From Vibrio sp. Y2-5 (GTDB lineage Bacteria; Pseudomonadota; Gammaproteobacteria; Enterobacterales; Vibrionaceae), in assembly GCF_014596725.1 (NCBI RefSeq), contig NZ_JACVEG010000005.1, forward strand, positions 1-64,000: a DNA stretch of 64,000 nt, given 5' to 3'. A program made the translations under genes and the position numbers. Below are positions 39,999 to 51,514 of the stretch, one piece after another. Below the pieces are notes generated by a model that was given only the letters and a program-made list of their open reading frames with translations, had not been told where the DNA came from and searched no databases. Position 1 is the stretch's first letter. Each line of letters starts with the position of its first letter.

Positions 39999-42221
39999 AT
40001 GGTCGCGGTACGTAGCGCACACTTAAACCCAGACGAACAGTTTGAGCTAGAAAAGTGGATTTCTAGTTTACGGCAAGACCCAAAAACAGCGGCAAAGCTT
40101 ACAGAGGTTTATCACCAATGTGAGCACTTCTTAGTGGGTAACGCCAAAGGCCCACTATTATTATGGCGCGGTCGCGAAATGATCGAAATTTTGATCACTT
40201 TATCGATGGACCGTCCAACGCTGGTGGCAGCGTTATTGTTCCCAATTGCGACCAGTGGCTTAGTGGATCGCGAAGAAGTTGAAGAACATTACGGTAAAGA
40301 GATCATTAAATTAATTGCTGGCGTCGAAGAGATGGCAGCGATTGGTCAGTTAAATATCACCATGCAGGGTAGTGAAGCGTCAGCACAAGTCGATAACGTA
40401 CGTCGCATGCTGCTGGCGATGGTGGACGACTTCCGTTGCGTGGTCATCAAACTTGCGGAACGAATCTGTAATCTTCGTGAAGTGAAAGATCAACCGGATG
40501 AGGTTCGTCGCTCGGCGGCAAAAGAGTGTGCCAACATCTATGCTCCACTGGCGAACCGTTTAGGTATCGGTCAGCTTAAGTGGGAAATCGAAGACTACGC
40601 ATTCCGCTACCAACAGCCAGACACTTACAAACAGATTGCGAAACAGCTTTCTGAGCGTCGTATTGTTCGTGAACAGTACATCCGTGATTTCGTTGATAAC
40701 TTAAGCGCGGAAATGAAGGCGTCGAACATCAATGCCGAAGTGAGCGGGCGTCCGAAGCACATTTACAGTATCTGGCGCAAAATGCAGAAGAAGAATCTGG
40801 CATTTGATGAACTGTTTGATGTGCGCGCCGTGCGTATCATCGCTGATAAACTGCAAGACTGCTATGCTGCGTTAGGTGTTGTACATACTCAGTTTAAGCA
40901 TCTTCCTAGCGAATTCGATGACTATGTTGCGAACCCGAAACCGAACGGTTATCAGTCGATTCATACTGTGATTCTTGGCCCTGAAGGCAAAACCATTGAA
41001 ATTCAGATCCGAACTAAGCAGATGCATGAAGAGTCGGAACTTGGGGTTGCTGCGCACTGGAAATACAAAGAAGGTGCAAGCAGCGGTCGTAGCGGTTACG
41101 ACGAGAAAATCACTTGGCTACGTAAACTGATTGATTGGCAAGAAGAGATGTCTGACTCAGGCGAGATGTTGGATGAACTTCGCAGCCAAGTGTTTGATGA
41201 CCGTGTGTATGCCTTTACGCCGCGTGGTGATGTTGTAGACCTGCCAATGGGCGCAACGCCACTGGATTTCGCATACCACATTCACTCTGAAGTGGGGCAT
41301 CGTTGTATCGGCGCCAAAGTCGGTGGGCGTATTGTGCCATTCACCCATAAACTCCATATGGGTGATCAAGTTGAAATCATCACGTCGAAAGAACCAAACC
41401 CGTCTCGTGACTGGCTAAACCCAGCAACGGGCTTTGTTCACTCTGGACGAGCTCGCGCGAAGATCAATGCTTGGTTCCGTAAACAGAGCCGTGAGAAGAA
41501 TCTCGAAGCCGGACGTGAAATTCTAGAAACAGAATTAGCGAAAATTGGGGCGACGCTGAAGGACGCAGAGCAGTACGCCTTGAAACGATTTAACGTCAAC
41601 AGTGCTGATGAACTCTATGTTGGTGTTGGTAGTGGCGACTTACGTATTAACCAAATCGTCAACCACATCAATGCGCTAGTGAATAAGCCGACCGCGGAAG
41701 AAGAAGACAAACTCGTTCTTGAAAAACTCAAGGGAGACGAGTCGAAATCGTCAGCTCCTCATCGTCCGCAAAAAGATGCGGTAGTGGTTGAAGGCGTCGA
41801 TAACCTGATGACGCACCTTGCGCGTTGTTGTCAGCCGATTCCGGGTGATGAAATCAAAGGTTATATCACTCAAGGTCGGGGGATTTCGGTACACAGAAGC
41901 GATTGTGAACAGTTAGAAGAACTGAGTCACCACGCACCTGAACGTATCATTGATACCGTTTGGGGCGCTGGATTTATGGGTTCTTACATCCTGACCTTAC
42001 GAGTGGAAGCGATGGAGCGTGTAGGCTTGTTAAAAGACATCACTAGTCTGCTGGCAAACGAGAAGGTAAAAGTGCTTACCATGAAGAGTCGTAGTGACTA
42101 CAAACGCCAAATTGTGACCATGGATTTCGAACTAGAGGTCAACAACATCGAAATTCTGGCTCGCGTGTCTAAGCGAGTAGAACAAGTTAAAGACGTCATG
42201 CTTGTTAAACGTCTTGGTTAA
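39999..42221 (+). CDS. relA: GTP pyrophosphokinase RelA
   Basis: A 740-residue ribosome-associated (p)ppGpp synthetase that responds to uncharged tRNA. The N-terminal hydrolase-like domain lacks the HD metal motif (about residues 60-100 read [20 protein letters not shown]), so it is inactive as usual in RelA. The synthetase domain is near 240-370 ([28 protein letters not shown]), TGS near 405-465 ([20 protein letters not shown]), then a zinc-finger-like region ([16 protein letters not shown]) and a C-terminal ACT domain. A terminator with a UUCG loop follows. Confidence 0.97.
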   Translation: MVAVRSAHLNPDEQFELEKWISSLRQDPKTAAKLTEVYHQCEHFLVGNAKGPLLLWRGREMIEILITLSMDRPTLVAALLFPIATSGLVDREEVEEHYGKEIIKLIAGVEEMAAIGQLNITMQGSEASAQVDNVRRMLLAMVDDFRCVVIKLAERICNLREVKDQPDEVRRSAAKECANIYAPLANRLGIGQLKWEIEDYAFRYQQPDTYKQIAKQLSERRIVREQYIRDFVDNLSAEMKASNINAEVSGRPKHIYSIWRKMQKKNLAFDELFDVRAVRIIADKLQDCYAALGVVHTQFKHLPSEFDDYVANPKPNGYQSIHTVILGPEGKTIEIQIRTKQMHEESELGVAAHWKYKEGASSGRSGYDEKITWLRKLIDWQEEMSDSGEMLDELRSQVFDDRVYAFTPRGDVVDLPMGATPLDFAYHIHSEVGHRCIGAKVGGRIVPFTHKLHMGDQVEIITSKEPNPSRDWLNPATGFVHSGRARAKINAWFRKQSREKNLEAGREILETELAKIGATLKDAEQYALKRFNVNSADELYVGVGSGDLRINQIVNHINALVNKPTAEEEDKLVLEKLKGDESKSSAPHRPQKDAVVVEGVDNLMTHLARCCQPIPGDEIKGYITQGRGISVHRSDCEQLEELSHHAPERIIDTVWGAGFMGSYILTLRVEAMERVGLLKDITSLLANEKVKVLTMKSRSDYKRQIVTMDFELEVNNIEILARVSKRVEQVKDVMLVKRLG

Positions 42222-42244
42222 TTCTATATAACAGATTGAAATTG

Positions 42245-42273
42245 AAGGTAAGTGGTTCGCCACTTACCTTTTT
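42245..42273 (+). terminator. relA terminator
   Basis: An eleven-base-pair stem AAGGTAAGTGG / CCACTTACCTT capped by TTCG and followed by T-rich sequence, 23 bases after the relA stop. mazG therefore probably needs some readthrough or its own promoter. Confidence 0.9.
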
Positions 42274-42325
42274 CTTTTCTATCCCTAATCACCGCTTGCT
42301 GGTGGATATTTTTAAGGAAACAGAT

Positions 42326-43129
42326 ATGAGTCATCCAATCGAGCAGTTAGTCGACATTATGGCGAAATTGCGTGACCCGGAAACAGGGTGTCCTTGGGAT
42401 AAGAAGCAGACTTTTGAAAGCGTTGTTCCATACACCATTGAAGAAACCTATGAAGTGGTGGATGCCATTCACAATCAAGATTGGCTCAATTTAAAAGAAG
42501 AGCTCGGTGACTTACTGTTTCAGGTGATTTTCTATAGTCAGATGGCTCAGGAAAAAGGTTTGTTCGACTTTCGCGATGTGGTTGAGACGGTGAATGAAAA
42601 GCTGACTCGCCGCCATCCTCATGTTTTTTCGGATGCAAAATTTGCTGATGAAGCGGAACTGAATGCCAATTGGGAAAAGGAAAAATCCCTCGAAAAAGCT
42701 CAAGTAGGCAAAAGCGAGCAAAGTATTCTAGACTCTATACCACAATCGCTGCCAGCGTTATCGAGAGCGAATAAGATTCAAAAAAAATGCGCAAAATACG
42801 GTTTCGACTGGGAGACTTTAGGTCCAGTTGTAGACAAAGTGCATGAAGAAATTGAAGAAGTGGTTGCCGAAGCCATTAATATTGATGTTGATGAGGCGAG
42901 AGTTGAAGAGGAACTGGGTGATTTGCTGTTTGCCACGGTGAATTTAGTCCGTCACCTGAAAAAAGATCCTGAAGTCGCTCTAGCCAAAGCTAATCGTAAA
43001 TTTGTAAGGCGCTTTCAAGGTGTTGAAACTCAAGTGAGAGAGCAGGATAAAACCTTGACGGACTTTTCATTGCAAGAGCTAGATGGCATGTGGGAGCGAG
43101 TGAAAAGAAGGGAAAAAGGTCTTGAATAA
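42326..43129 (+). CDS. mazG: Nucleoside triphosphate pyrophosphohydrolase MazG
   Basis: A 267-residue protein with two tandem all-alpha MazG domains, the E. coli-type layout (263 residues). The first has [20 protein letters not shown] and [17 protein letters not shown], the second [19 protein letters not shown]; the ExxE...ExxD helices bind Mg2+. It hydrolyses NTPs and dNTPs to monophosphates and in E. coli lowers (p)ppGpp levels. The frame is open from 42236, but that part encodes the relA terminator. The ATG at 42326 has AAGGA eight bases upstream and gives the family start MSHPIEQL. No mazEF toxin-antitoxin genes lie beside it. Confidence 0.94.
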   Translation: MSHPIEQLVDIMAKLRDPETGCPWDKKQTFESVVPYTIEETYEVVDAIHNQDWLNLKEELGDLLFQVIFYSQMAQEKGLFDFRDVVETVNEKLTRRHPHVFSDAKFADEAELNANWEKEKSLEKAQVGKSEQSILDSIPQSLPALSRANKIQKKCAKYGFDWETLGPVVDKVHEEIEEVVAEAINIDVDEARVEEELGDLLFATVNLVRHLKKDPEVALAKANRKFVRRFQGVETQVREQDKTLTDFSLQELDGMWERVKRREKGLE

Positions 43130-43233
43130 AGGTCTGAATACGACCTTTTGAGACAAAATTAACTCAATTAAATTACTTTGTTTGCATTCTGCGATAAGGC
43201 TATTTGATTTGAAGCAAAAAATTAAAAACTGAG

Positions 43234-43249
43234 TGTGATAGATTTCACG
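43234..43249 (+). promoter_or_regulatory. CRP-like binding site upstream of pyrG
   Basis: TGTGATAGATTTCACG matches the CRP half-sites TGTGA-N6-TCACA except for the last base. It directly abuts the -35 box of the promoter at 43250-43278 and would be centred about 42-44 bases before the start of transcription, the position of class II CRP activation. Confidence 0.5.
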
Positions 43250-44974
<1,725 letters not shown>

Positions 44975-44983
44975 CAAGGATAT

Positions 44984-45013
44984 GGACAGTTGCTTTAAGT
45001 TGTGCAGCTGTCC
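44984..45013 (+). terminator. Possible partial terminator between pyrG and eno
   Basis: GGACAGTTGC pairs with GCAGCTGTCC (one G-T pair) and is followed by TTTATAGTTTT. The weak T tract suggests attenuation of readthrough rather than full termination. Confidence 0.45.
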
Positions 45014-45033
45014 TTTATAGTTTTGACATTTAA

Positions 45034-46356
<1,323 letters not shown>

Positions 46357-46392
46357 TTCTTAATTGAGTTAATATTGATTTTATAAACTTTG

Positions 46393-46421
46393 AAACCCTC
46401 GCTTCGGCGGGGGTTTTTGTT
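46393..46421 (+). terminator. eno terminator
   Basis: The stem AAACCCTCGC / GCGGGGGTTT with a TTCG tetraloop is followed by TTGTTTT, 36 bases after the eno stop. Confidence 0.92.
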
Positions 46422-46443
46422 TTAATACGGGTGATGAAGAGCG

Positions 46444-46591
46444 ATGAGCCGTTCTGACCGTGTTGCTGCTATACCTAAAAGAAAGCAACCAACTTATCCG
46501 TATCGAAGAAGCACTAGCTGGTCGTGCTCCCCTTTCTTTTTACAAGAAGCGGTCTTAAATAAGTTAAAGGCCAAGCTTAATTCTTAATTGA
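46444..46591 (+). pseudogene. Diverged duplicate of the eno 3' end
   Basis: The sequence from ATGAGCCGTTCTGACCGTGT onward repeats the end of eno (46248 onward) in the same orientation, through the stop and TTCTTAATTGAGT beyond it. The match is near identical except for two replaced blocks: five bases are replaced by 18 (46468-46485) and seven by 20 (46531-46550). One base is also changed near GGTCTTAAA. The eno frame is broken. A 47-codon frame happens to stay open in another register (46444-46587), but it has no ribosome-binding site and I do not call it a gene. Confidence 0.85.
46468..46550. repeat. Imperfect inverted repeats inside the eno-tail copy
   Basis: The two blocks that differ from eno are complementary to each other. 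GCT-N5-TAAAAGAAAG at 46468-46485 matches the reverse complement of the block at 46531-46550 in its first three and last nine to ten bases. They bound about 45 bases of unchanged eno sequence. Confidence 0.6.
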
Positions 46592-46608
46592 GTAAAGTTA
46601 AGCTTTTA

Positions 46609-46638
46609 GAAACGCTCCACTTCGGTGGGGCGTTTTTT
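46609..46638 (+). terminator. Second, diverged copy of the eno terminator
   Basis: AACGCTCCAC / GTGGGGCGTT with the same TTCG loop is followed by TTTTGTTT. It aligns with the eno terminator, but stem bases have changed on both arms while pairing is kept. Confidence 0.88.
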
Positions 46639-46656
46639 GTTTGGGGCTCGGGTGAT

Positions 46657-46759
46657 AAGGTCAGTAAGTATCGAACACAAACACACATTAATTCATCCAT
46701 GAAGCTCCAATTTGCCATCCATGGCAAATAAGGTTTGTTTATCGATACTCACTGACCTT
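46657..46759. repeat. Palindromic intergenic element, copy 1 (CATCCATG family)
   Basis: A 103-base imperfect palindrome. Outer arms AAGGTCAGTAAGTATCGA and TCGATACTCACTGACCTT are near-perfect complements; the inner arms ACAAAC and GTTTGT continue the stem. The loop holds two small hairpins centred on CATCCATG, TTCATCCATGAA and TTTGCCATCCATGGCAAA. Such elements are common in vibrio intergenic DNA, to my recollection. Confidence 0.75.
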
Positions 46760-46803
46760 CCTTATACATTTTCAGAAACTATCTGTTCTGAATTATTTTG
46801 CTG

Positions 46804-46908
46804 AAGGGGGAATAGGTATGCTGGAGCAAACATACAAGGGCATGGATGCCCTTGTTTAAGTGCACATGGATGTCTTGAACGGTTTGCGGAAGTATTCCTA
46901 TTCCTTCC
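46804..46908. repeat. Palindromic intergenic element, copy 2, overlapping cca
   Basis: A second element of the same layout in the opposite orientation. The arms GGAATAGGTATGCTGGAGC and (as reverse complement) GGAATAGGAATACTTCCGC are followed by AAAC on each side. On the minus strand two CATCCATG motifs lie inside, one in the hairpin AAGGGCATCCATGCCCTT. The right arm contains the last three codons and the stop of cca. Confidence 0.7.
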
Positions 46909-48124
46909 CGATAATCAAAGACGAAATCGTCTCAATCCGTCTTTTCTCTAGTTCATCGCGAATCGCTTTGCCCTGAAAGCCATCGGCAATAATATCCTTC
47001 ACTCCGATACTCAGTGCGGCTTGATACGCAGCCTCAAATAGTGCTTTTTGCGGGTAAGGGTTCTCTTCACAACCTAAACGACCTGAGTGATCTGCCTGAC
47101 AGCAGAGTAGCACCTCTTCTAAACGCTCTGGCTTTCGCCACACGTCAAGTTTATTGAGAATTTTGAGTTTGGTACTGGCTTTCAGCTCTGCTGCTCTGTG
47201 GATGTTTGAGTGCTGCTCACAAACCAGTAGCGCCAACTCTTTAAACTCGTTGGGTACTCGTACTCGTTCACACAGCTTCTTGATGATTTTAATGCCTGTA
47301 TGACAATGCATTTTATGACTTGGCCATTCAGACTCAGGTGTGACACCTTTACCTAAATCATGCACTTGAGAGGCAAATCGTACTGTCAAAGATGAAGAAA
47401 GCTGAGCCGCTTGTTTCGCCACCATAAGAGTGTGAATACCGGTATCAATTTCTGGATGCCACTTTTCCGGTTGAGGAACACCAAACAGACGATCGAGTTC
47501 AGGAAGTACGACTCTTAAAGCGCCACAATCTCTCAGTACAGACAGAAATACTTCAGGGTTTTGAGTTGAAAGGGACTTATACCACTCCTGCCATACACGT
47601 TCTGCGGTCAAGTGCTCAAGCTCGCCGCTATCAGCAATTTGTCTCATCAAAGCCATGGTCTCTTCTGCAACCGTAAAACCAAGATGGGTCAGCTTTGCAG
47701 CGAAGCGGGCTAAGCGTAGAACACGAAGAGGATCTTCAATGAAGGCGTCGGAGACATGGCGCAAAATGCGATCATTGAGATCACGCTGACCGCCATAAGG
47801 ATCGACAAGTGTGCCATCTTCAGCTTGTGCCATCGCATTAATCGTAAGATCGCGCCTGATCAAATCGTCTTCCAACGTGACATCTGGTGCAAAGTGACAT
47901 TCGAAGCCTGTGTAGCCAGCACCGGATTTTCGCTCAGTACGGGCAAGCGCATATTCTTGCTTGGTTTTAGGGTGCAAGAAGACAGGAAAGTCTTTGCCAA
48001 CGGCGGTAAAACCTTGGCTTAGCATTTCATCAGGGCTACTTCCCACCACAACCCAGTCCTTATCGTAAACAGGGATGTCGAGTAGTTTGTCGCGAACGGC
48101 GCCGCCAACTAGGTAAACTTGCAC
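46898..48124 (-). CDS. cca: CCA-adding multifunctional tRNA nucleotidyltransferase
   Basis: A 408-residue class II nucleotidyltransferase that builds or repairs the CCA end of tRNAs. The N-terminal VGGAVRDKLLDIPVYDKDW carries the GG motif and the two catalytic Asp (about residues 6-24). RRDLTINAMA (about 109-118) and RLARFAAKL (about 137-145) bind nucleotide. A C-terminal HD domain, SQVHDLGKGVTP (about 252-263), gives the phosphohydrolase activity of the multifunctional E. coli type. The last codons (Gly-Lys-Glu, stop) lie within a palindromic repeat, so the C-terminus may have been altered by its insertion. Confidence 0.96.
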   Translation of the reverse strand: MQVYLVGGAVRDKLLDIPVYDKDWVVVGSSPDEMLSQGFTAVGKDFPVFLHPKTKQEYALARTERKSGAGYTGFECHFAPDVTLEDDLIRRDLTINAMAQAEDGTLVDPYGGQRDLNDRILRHVSDAFIEDPLRVLRLARFAAKLTHLGFTVAEETMALMRQIADSGELEHLTAERVWQEWYKSLSTQNPEVFLSVLRDCGALRVVLPELDRLFGVPQPEKWHPEIDTGIHTLMVAKQAAQLSSSLTVRFASQVHDLGKGVTPESEWPSHKMHCHTGIKIIKKLCERVRVPNEFKELALLVCEQHSNIHRAAELKASTKLKILNKLDVWRKPERLEEVLLCCQADHSGRLGCEENPYPQKALFEAAYQAALSIGVKDIIADGFQGKAIRDELEKRRIETISSLIIGKE

Positions 48125-48186
48125 TAAACTGCCTCAAAAATCATTAATGTCATTGGATAATCATCAATGGCAATGATACTTTGCCT

Positions 48187-48245
48187 ATATACTCAAGTCA
48201 CCTCAAGATGCAGGATTCAAAGCTTCATCAACGAGTTGAGTATAT
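48187..48245. repeat. Short inverted repeat with TATACTCAA ends
   Basis: ATATACTCAA (48187-48196) and TTGAGTATAT (48236-48245) are perfect complements around a 39-base interior that includes TCACCTCAAGATGCAGG. I recall similar sequences at many vibrio intergenic sites. It ends 22 bases before the gspA start codon. Confidence 0.65.
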
Positions 48246-48267
48246 TCACTTTGATAGAGGCAGGAGT

Positions 48268-49893
48268 ATGTATCAACAATTTTTCGGTTTAGCTGAGTTA
48301 CCTTTCTCAATTGTGCCGAATTCTCGCTATTTGTATTTAAGTCAACGTCACCAAGAGGCCATTTCCCACTTACATGAAGGATTGGGTGACGGTGGTGGTT
48401 TTGCCATGTTGACTGGCGAGGTTGGTACTGGGAAAACGACTGTAGCGAAAGCGATTCTGGATAATTTGCCCGCCAATACTCAAGCTGGATTTATTCTGAA
48501 TCCAACCTTTTCAGAACAAGAGCTGTTGGAAGCCATTTGTGATGAATTTGCAGTTAGTTACGGAAAAAAAGCCACGCTCAAAAAACTCAGCCAGGCTCTT
48601 AACCAATTTCTTTTAGATAAGCATGCCGCCGGTATTCAGATCCTTCTGATTATCGATGAAGCGCAGCACCTTGCACCTGATGTATTAGAACAGCTAAGGT
48701 TGCTCACCAATCTAGAAACGGACAGCCGAAAGCTGCTGAAGGTGTTACTCATTGGCCAGCCTGAACTGCAACAGAAACTTCAATTGCCGCAGCTTCGCCA
48801 GCTAGCACAGCGAATTACTGGTCGATATCATCTTCTTCCTCTCGATGAAGTCGAAACGGCTCATTACATACGTTTTCGTCTGCAACAAGCGGGTGGCGAT
48901 GGGAACTTGTTTTCTAACAAATGCGCCAAGTGGATTGCTCGTGAAACCCACGGAATTCCGCGGCTGATTAATTTAGTCTGTGACAACAGTTTGAAAGGGG
49001 CATTCAAGGCTGGGGAAAAAGAGCTAGATTTAGAGCGAGTGAAATGGGCTTGCCAGCAAGTGATGAGCTTTCAATCAACGGTGTATCAGCGCTCAGAAGC
49101 AAAACCTTCTTCTCTACGTTTCCCTTTCGTTGCTGTGACGTGCAGTTTAATTGGTCTTTCTTTAGCTGCCGCAAGTGCGTATTGGCTTCCCCCTATCATC
49201 AACGAGCAAGTGGCTCATCATTGGCCACTGCCCGAAGCAAAACCAGCGTTGCAAAAGATGGTGTTTCCAAAACAAGTGGAAGAGACTCTCGTTCAAGCTG
49301 AGGACCTAAGCAGTGCGCTGCGTGCTCTTTATGCGGTATGGGGGTATAAGGCGTCAGTGACAGATACCTTTTGCCAGTCGGATACCTCATCGCTTTTGCA
49401 ATGCATGCCAAGTCAAGGTGACTGGCAGACTCTCCTACAACTCAACATGCCAGTAGTATTGACGCTTGAGGTTGATAGTCAGCCAAGCTATGCAGTGTTG
49501 TATCATTTGAATGGAGATGAGCTAGAACTTCTGGTGAATGGTGAACATATCCGTATTGATAAGCAGTGGATATCGCCGTTGTGGAAAGGCGAGTTCCATC
49601 TAACTTGGCAAGCCAGTTTTAAACAGACCTTAAAGAGCGGAATGAAAGGGCAGGAGATTGCTCTTCTTGATCGCAAGTTATCGCAAATTCTGGGCGAACC
49701 GGAACGGGAAACACAAGTGTTTGATGAAGAAGTAAAGCGTAAGGTTTCTTTGTTTCAGCGTTGGCAGAATATGTATGTGGATGGCATTGCGGGAGAACAA
49801 ACTCTGCGTCGGTTAGAACTGCTTACTCAGCAAAATTCTCCTAAGTTGGAAGATCCTAAATTGGGTTCGCTAAACTTGGTAGGAGATGCATAA
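48268..49893 (+). CDS. gspA: Type II secretion ATPase-like protein GspA (ExeA)
   Basis: A 541-residue AAA+ protein of the ExeA/GspA type. It has a Walker A GEVGTGKTT (about residues 50-58), Walker B LLIIDEAQH (about 125-133), one membrane segment (about 286-307) and a periplasmic part ending in a peptidoglycan-binding domain (GMKGQEIALLDRKLSQIL...VDGIAGEQTLRRL, about 460-520). With GspB it helps the secretin pass through the peptidoglycan. The frame is open back to 48181 through a repeat, but the ATG at 48268 (AGAGG seven bases upstream) gives the family start MYQQFFGL. It overlaps gspB by one base. The main gsp operon is not in this window. Confidence 0.92.
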   Translation: MYQQFFGLAELPFSIVPNSRYLYLSQRHQEAISHLHEGLGDGGGFAMLTGEVGTGKTTVAKAILDNLPANTQAGFILNPTFSEQELLEAICDEFAVSYGKKATLKKLSQALNQFLLDKHAAGIQILLIIDEAQHLAPDVLEQLRLLTNLETDSRKLLKVLLIGQPELQQKLQLPQLRQLAQRITGRYHLLPLDEVETAHYIRFRLQQAGGDGNLFSNKCAKWIARETHGIPRLINLVCDNSLKGAFKAGEKELDLERVKWACQQVMSFQSTVYQRSEAKPSSLRFPFVAVTCSLIGLSLAAASAYWLPPIINEQVAHHWPLPEAKPALQKMVFPKQVEETLVQAEDLSSALRALYAVWGYKASVTDTFCQSDTSSLLQCMPSQGDWQTLLQLNMPVVLTLEVDSQPSYAVLYHLNGDELELLVNGEHIRIDKQWISPLWKGEFHLTWQASFKQTLKSGMKGQEIALLDRKLSQILGEPERETQVFDEEVKRKVSLFQRWQNMYVDGIAGEQTLRRLELLTQQNSPKLEDPKLGSLNLVGDA

Positions 49894-50678
49894 TGTCGCA
49901 AGTCATGAATGCGCTAAAATCGTCACACCAAGGTTACCAGTCTAATACTATGACTACTGGTTATAGCTCTGCGATTTTCTCAGCAGAGAAGACTAAGAGC
50001 TTTCGTTGGTATCACAGCTTATTGTTGATTGTACCGAGTGCAGTAACCATATCGCTGCTGAGCCATCAAAGTTATCAACTTCAACAACAGAATATCAGGC
50101 AAGTAATGAGCCAGCCTGCGCTAGTGGAACAGATTCCAGCACCCGCTGAGTTTCTGCCTTATCCTAAGTTTACTGAGCTAAAAAGTACCTATCTCATTCC
50201 TGCTCAAACGGAACAGGTTTTAGCTGAAACTGAAGACGCCCCGTCTTCTGATAATAAGCAAACCAATGAAGCGACAGCCACTAAAACATCTGAGCCCTCA
50301 ACTTCTGTGCAGAAAGAGAATACGCCTTTAAATCTAGAACAACTGGATTTGAGCGGTCTTTCGCCCGCGCTTGCTATGAGAGTTGAGTCGGCGATAAAAA
50401 GCGGCGGTTCAGCCTCTACAAGCAGTAACTCAAGAGCGATATCCTTGGTGCAAAATGCCGATAAGTTTTCTGGTCATCTACCAGAGATGGATTTTCAGAC
50501 CCATGTTTATGCCAGCTCTGAAAGTAAGCGCTGGATAAAAATGAATGGTGTGGAGTATCACGAAGGGGATATGTTGTCAGACGGTGTGATGTTGATAGAA
50601 ATTAACCCTCAAACAACATTGGTGCAGTTCGAACAACAGCTGATAGAAATTCCTGCGCTTTACCACTGGCAAGGTTAA
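49893..50678 (+). CDS. gspB: Type II secretion protein GspB (ExeB)
   Basis: A 261-residue bitopic protein. The cytoplasmic N-terminus is short (MSQVMNALKSSHQGY), a membrane segment lies at about residues 39-57, a Ser/Thr/Glu-rich linker spans about 100-145, and a C-terminal GspB domain (about 195-261, HVYASSESKRWIKMNGVEYH then EGDML) resembles a C-domain that interacts with the secretin pilot complex. It partners GspA in placing the secretin. The start ATG overlaps the TAA of gspA. Confidence 0.9.
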   Translation: MSQVMNALKSSHQGYQSNTMTTGYSSAIFSAEKTKSFRWYHSLLLIVPSAVTISLLSHQSYQLQQQNIRQVMSQPALVEQIPAPAEFLPYPKFTELKSTYLIPAQTEQVLAETEDAPSSDNKQTNEATATKTSEPSTSVQKENTPLNLEQLDLSGLSPALAMRVESAIKSGGSASTSSNSRAISLVQNADKFSGHLPEMDFQTHVYASSESKRWIKMNGVEYHEGDMLSDGVMLIEINPQTTLVQFEQQLIEIPALYHWQG

Positions 50679-50705
50679 CCTTTTTTAGGGCGGGACAGCG
50701 TAAAC

Positions 50706-50734
50706 AAAAAAGGTCACTAGCGAGTGACCTTTTT
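50706..50734. terminator. Bidirectional terminator between gspB and the SH3 gene
   Basis: The stem AAAAAGGTCACT / AGTGACCTTTTT with an AGCG loop, between convergent genes. Confidence 0.92.
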
Positions 50735-50749
50735 CAATTTGATTAGCGT

Positions 50750-51358
50750 TTATGCCCAACCGGCAGGGTTGCGCTTACGACGTGGAATAATGTGCGGAAG
50801 AATGAGTCCCAGTAGTAAACCGATACCTGCAACACCGCCACCATAAGTGAAGTATTTCAGTAGTAAGTCTTCTTTCTGTGTATCCAGTTTCGCACGCAAT
50901 TCACGAATCTCAGTTTGAGACGCTGTGAGCTGCTTACTGATTTCACCGTAATTTTGTTCTAGTTGCGCAATTTGCTGGTTGCGAACTTCCAAAGATTCAA
51001 CCAAGCCGGCTTTTTCGGAATCTGCACTTTGACGTGCATTCGCTAATTGCGATTTCACCTGAGCCAATTCTTTTTCAAGTTGTGGTAAACGAACTGCCAT
51101 ACTGACTTCACGAGTCACAAAACGGCTCTCCACCCAACCTTTTCTGCCGCGAGAGTCTACAATTTCGCTGTAGTTGCTTTCTTTGTTGGTTGAAACTAGC
51201 TGAACTTTCTCACCTGCGTCAATGCTGCCGATAATACGATATTGGTTGCTTGGACCAGAATGCATATAAGTAAACAGCTTATCGGCGATGTAACGGTCTT
51301 GTGCAAACGCTGGGCTTGCTAACATGGAAAATAACACCATGCAGATAAGTTTTTTCAC
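50750..51358 (-). CDS. TIGR04211-family SH3 domain protein (YgiM-like)
   Basis: A 202-residue envelope protein. It has a signal peptide (VKKLICMVLFSMLASPAFA), a bacterial SH3 domain (about residues 22-85, LFTYMHSGPSNQYRIIGSID), a long coiled coil (about 95-165) and a C-terminal membrane anchor (about 172-192) followed by basic residues. E. coli YgiM has this layout and is also near cca. An ATG 26 codons upstream (51436) is in frame, but the GTG at 51358 has AAGGG eight bases before it and starts the signal peptide, so it is preferred. Function unknown; SH3 domains of this kind often bind peptidoglycan. Confidence 0.85.
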   Translation of the reverse strand: MKKLICMVLFSMLASPAFAQDRYIADKLFTYMHSGPSNQYRIIGSIDAGEKVQLVSTNKESNYSEIVDSRGRKGWVESRFVTREVSMAVRLPQLEKELAQVKSQLANARQSADSEKAGLVESLEVRNQQIAQLEQNYGEISKQLTASQTEIRELRAKLDTQKEDLLLKYFTYGGGVAGIGLLLGLILPHIIPRRKRNPAGWA

Positions 51359-51438
51359 GGTAAATCCCTTAGTTATAAATTGTAGCTTTACACTCATGTG
51401 GCAAATAGTAAAAAGTTTCTTATTCTCGTGCAACAAAG

Positions 51439-51460
51439 AAGGGAGGCAAAGCCTCCCTTT
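51439..51460 (-). terminator. pit terminator
   Basis: On the minus strand AAGGGAGGC pairs with GCCTCCCTT across AAA/TTT and runs into CTTTGTTG. It lies about 55 bases after the phosphate transporter gene; the T tract is interrupted. Confidence 0.65.
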
Positions 51461-51514
51461 ATGTGCGTTTGAGTCAATAATGACTTCGTCTTAACAAAGC
51501 GCTGACTTAATTAC

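Noticed and set aside
42326..43129. mazG as part of a toxin-antitoxin system
   Set aside because: No mazE or mazF gene is adjacent; relA is separated by a terminator and the protein is the housekeeping pyrophosphohydrolase.
46444..46587. 47-codon frame within the eno-tail copy
   Set aside because: It is an out-of-register reading of eno-derived DNA without a ribosome-binding site; better explained as a decayed duplicate.
46657..46908. ERIC element or short CRISPR array
   Set aside because: The arms do not show the ERIC consensus I know, and there are only two inverted, non-identical units with no regular spacers.
48181..48267. N-terminal extension of GspA
   Set aside because: The extra 29 codons read through an intergenic inverted repeat; the internal ATG has a ribosome-binding site and matches the family start.
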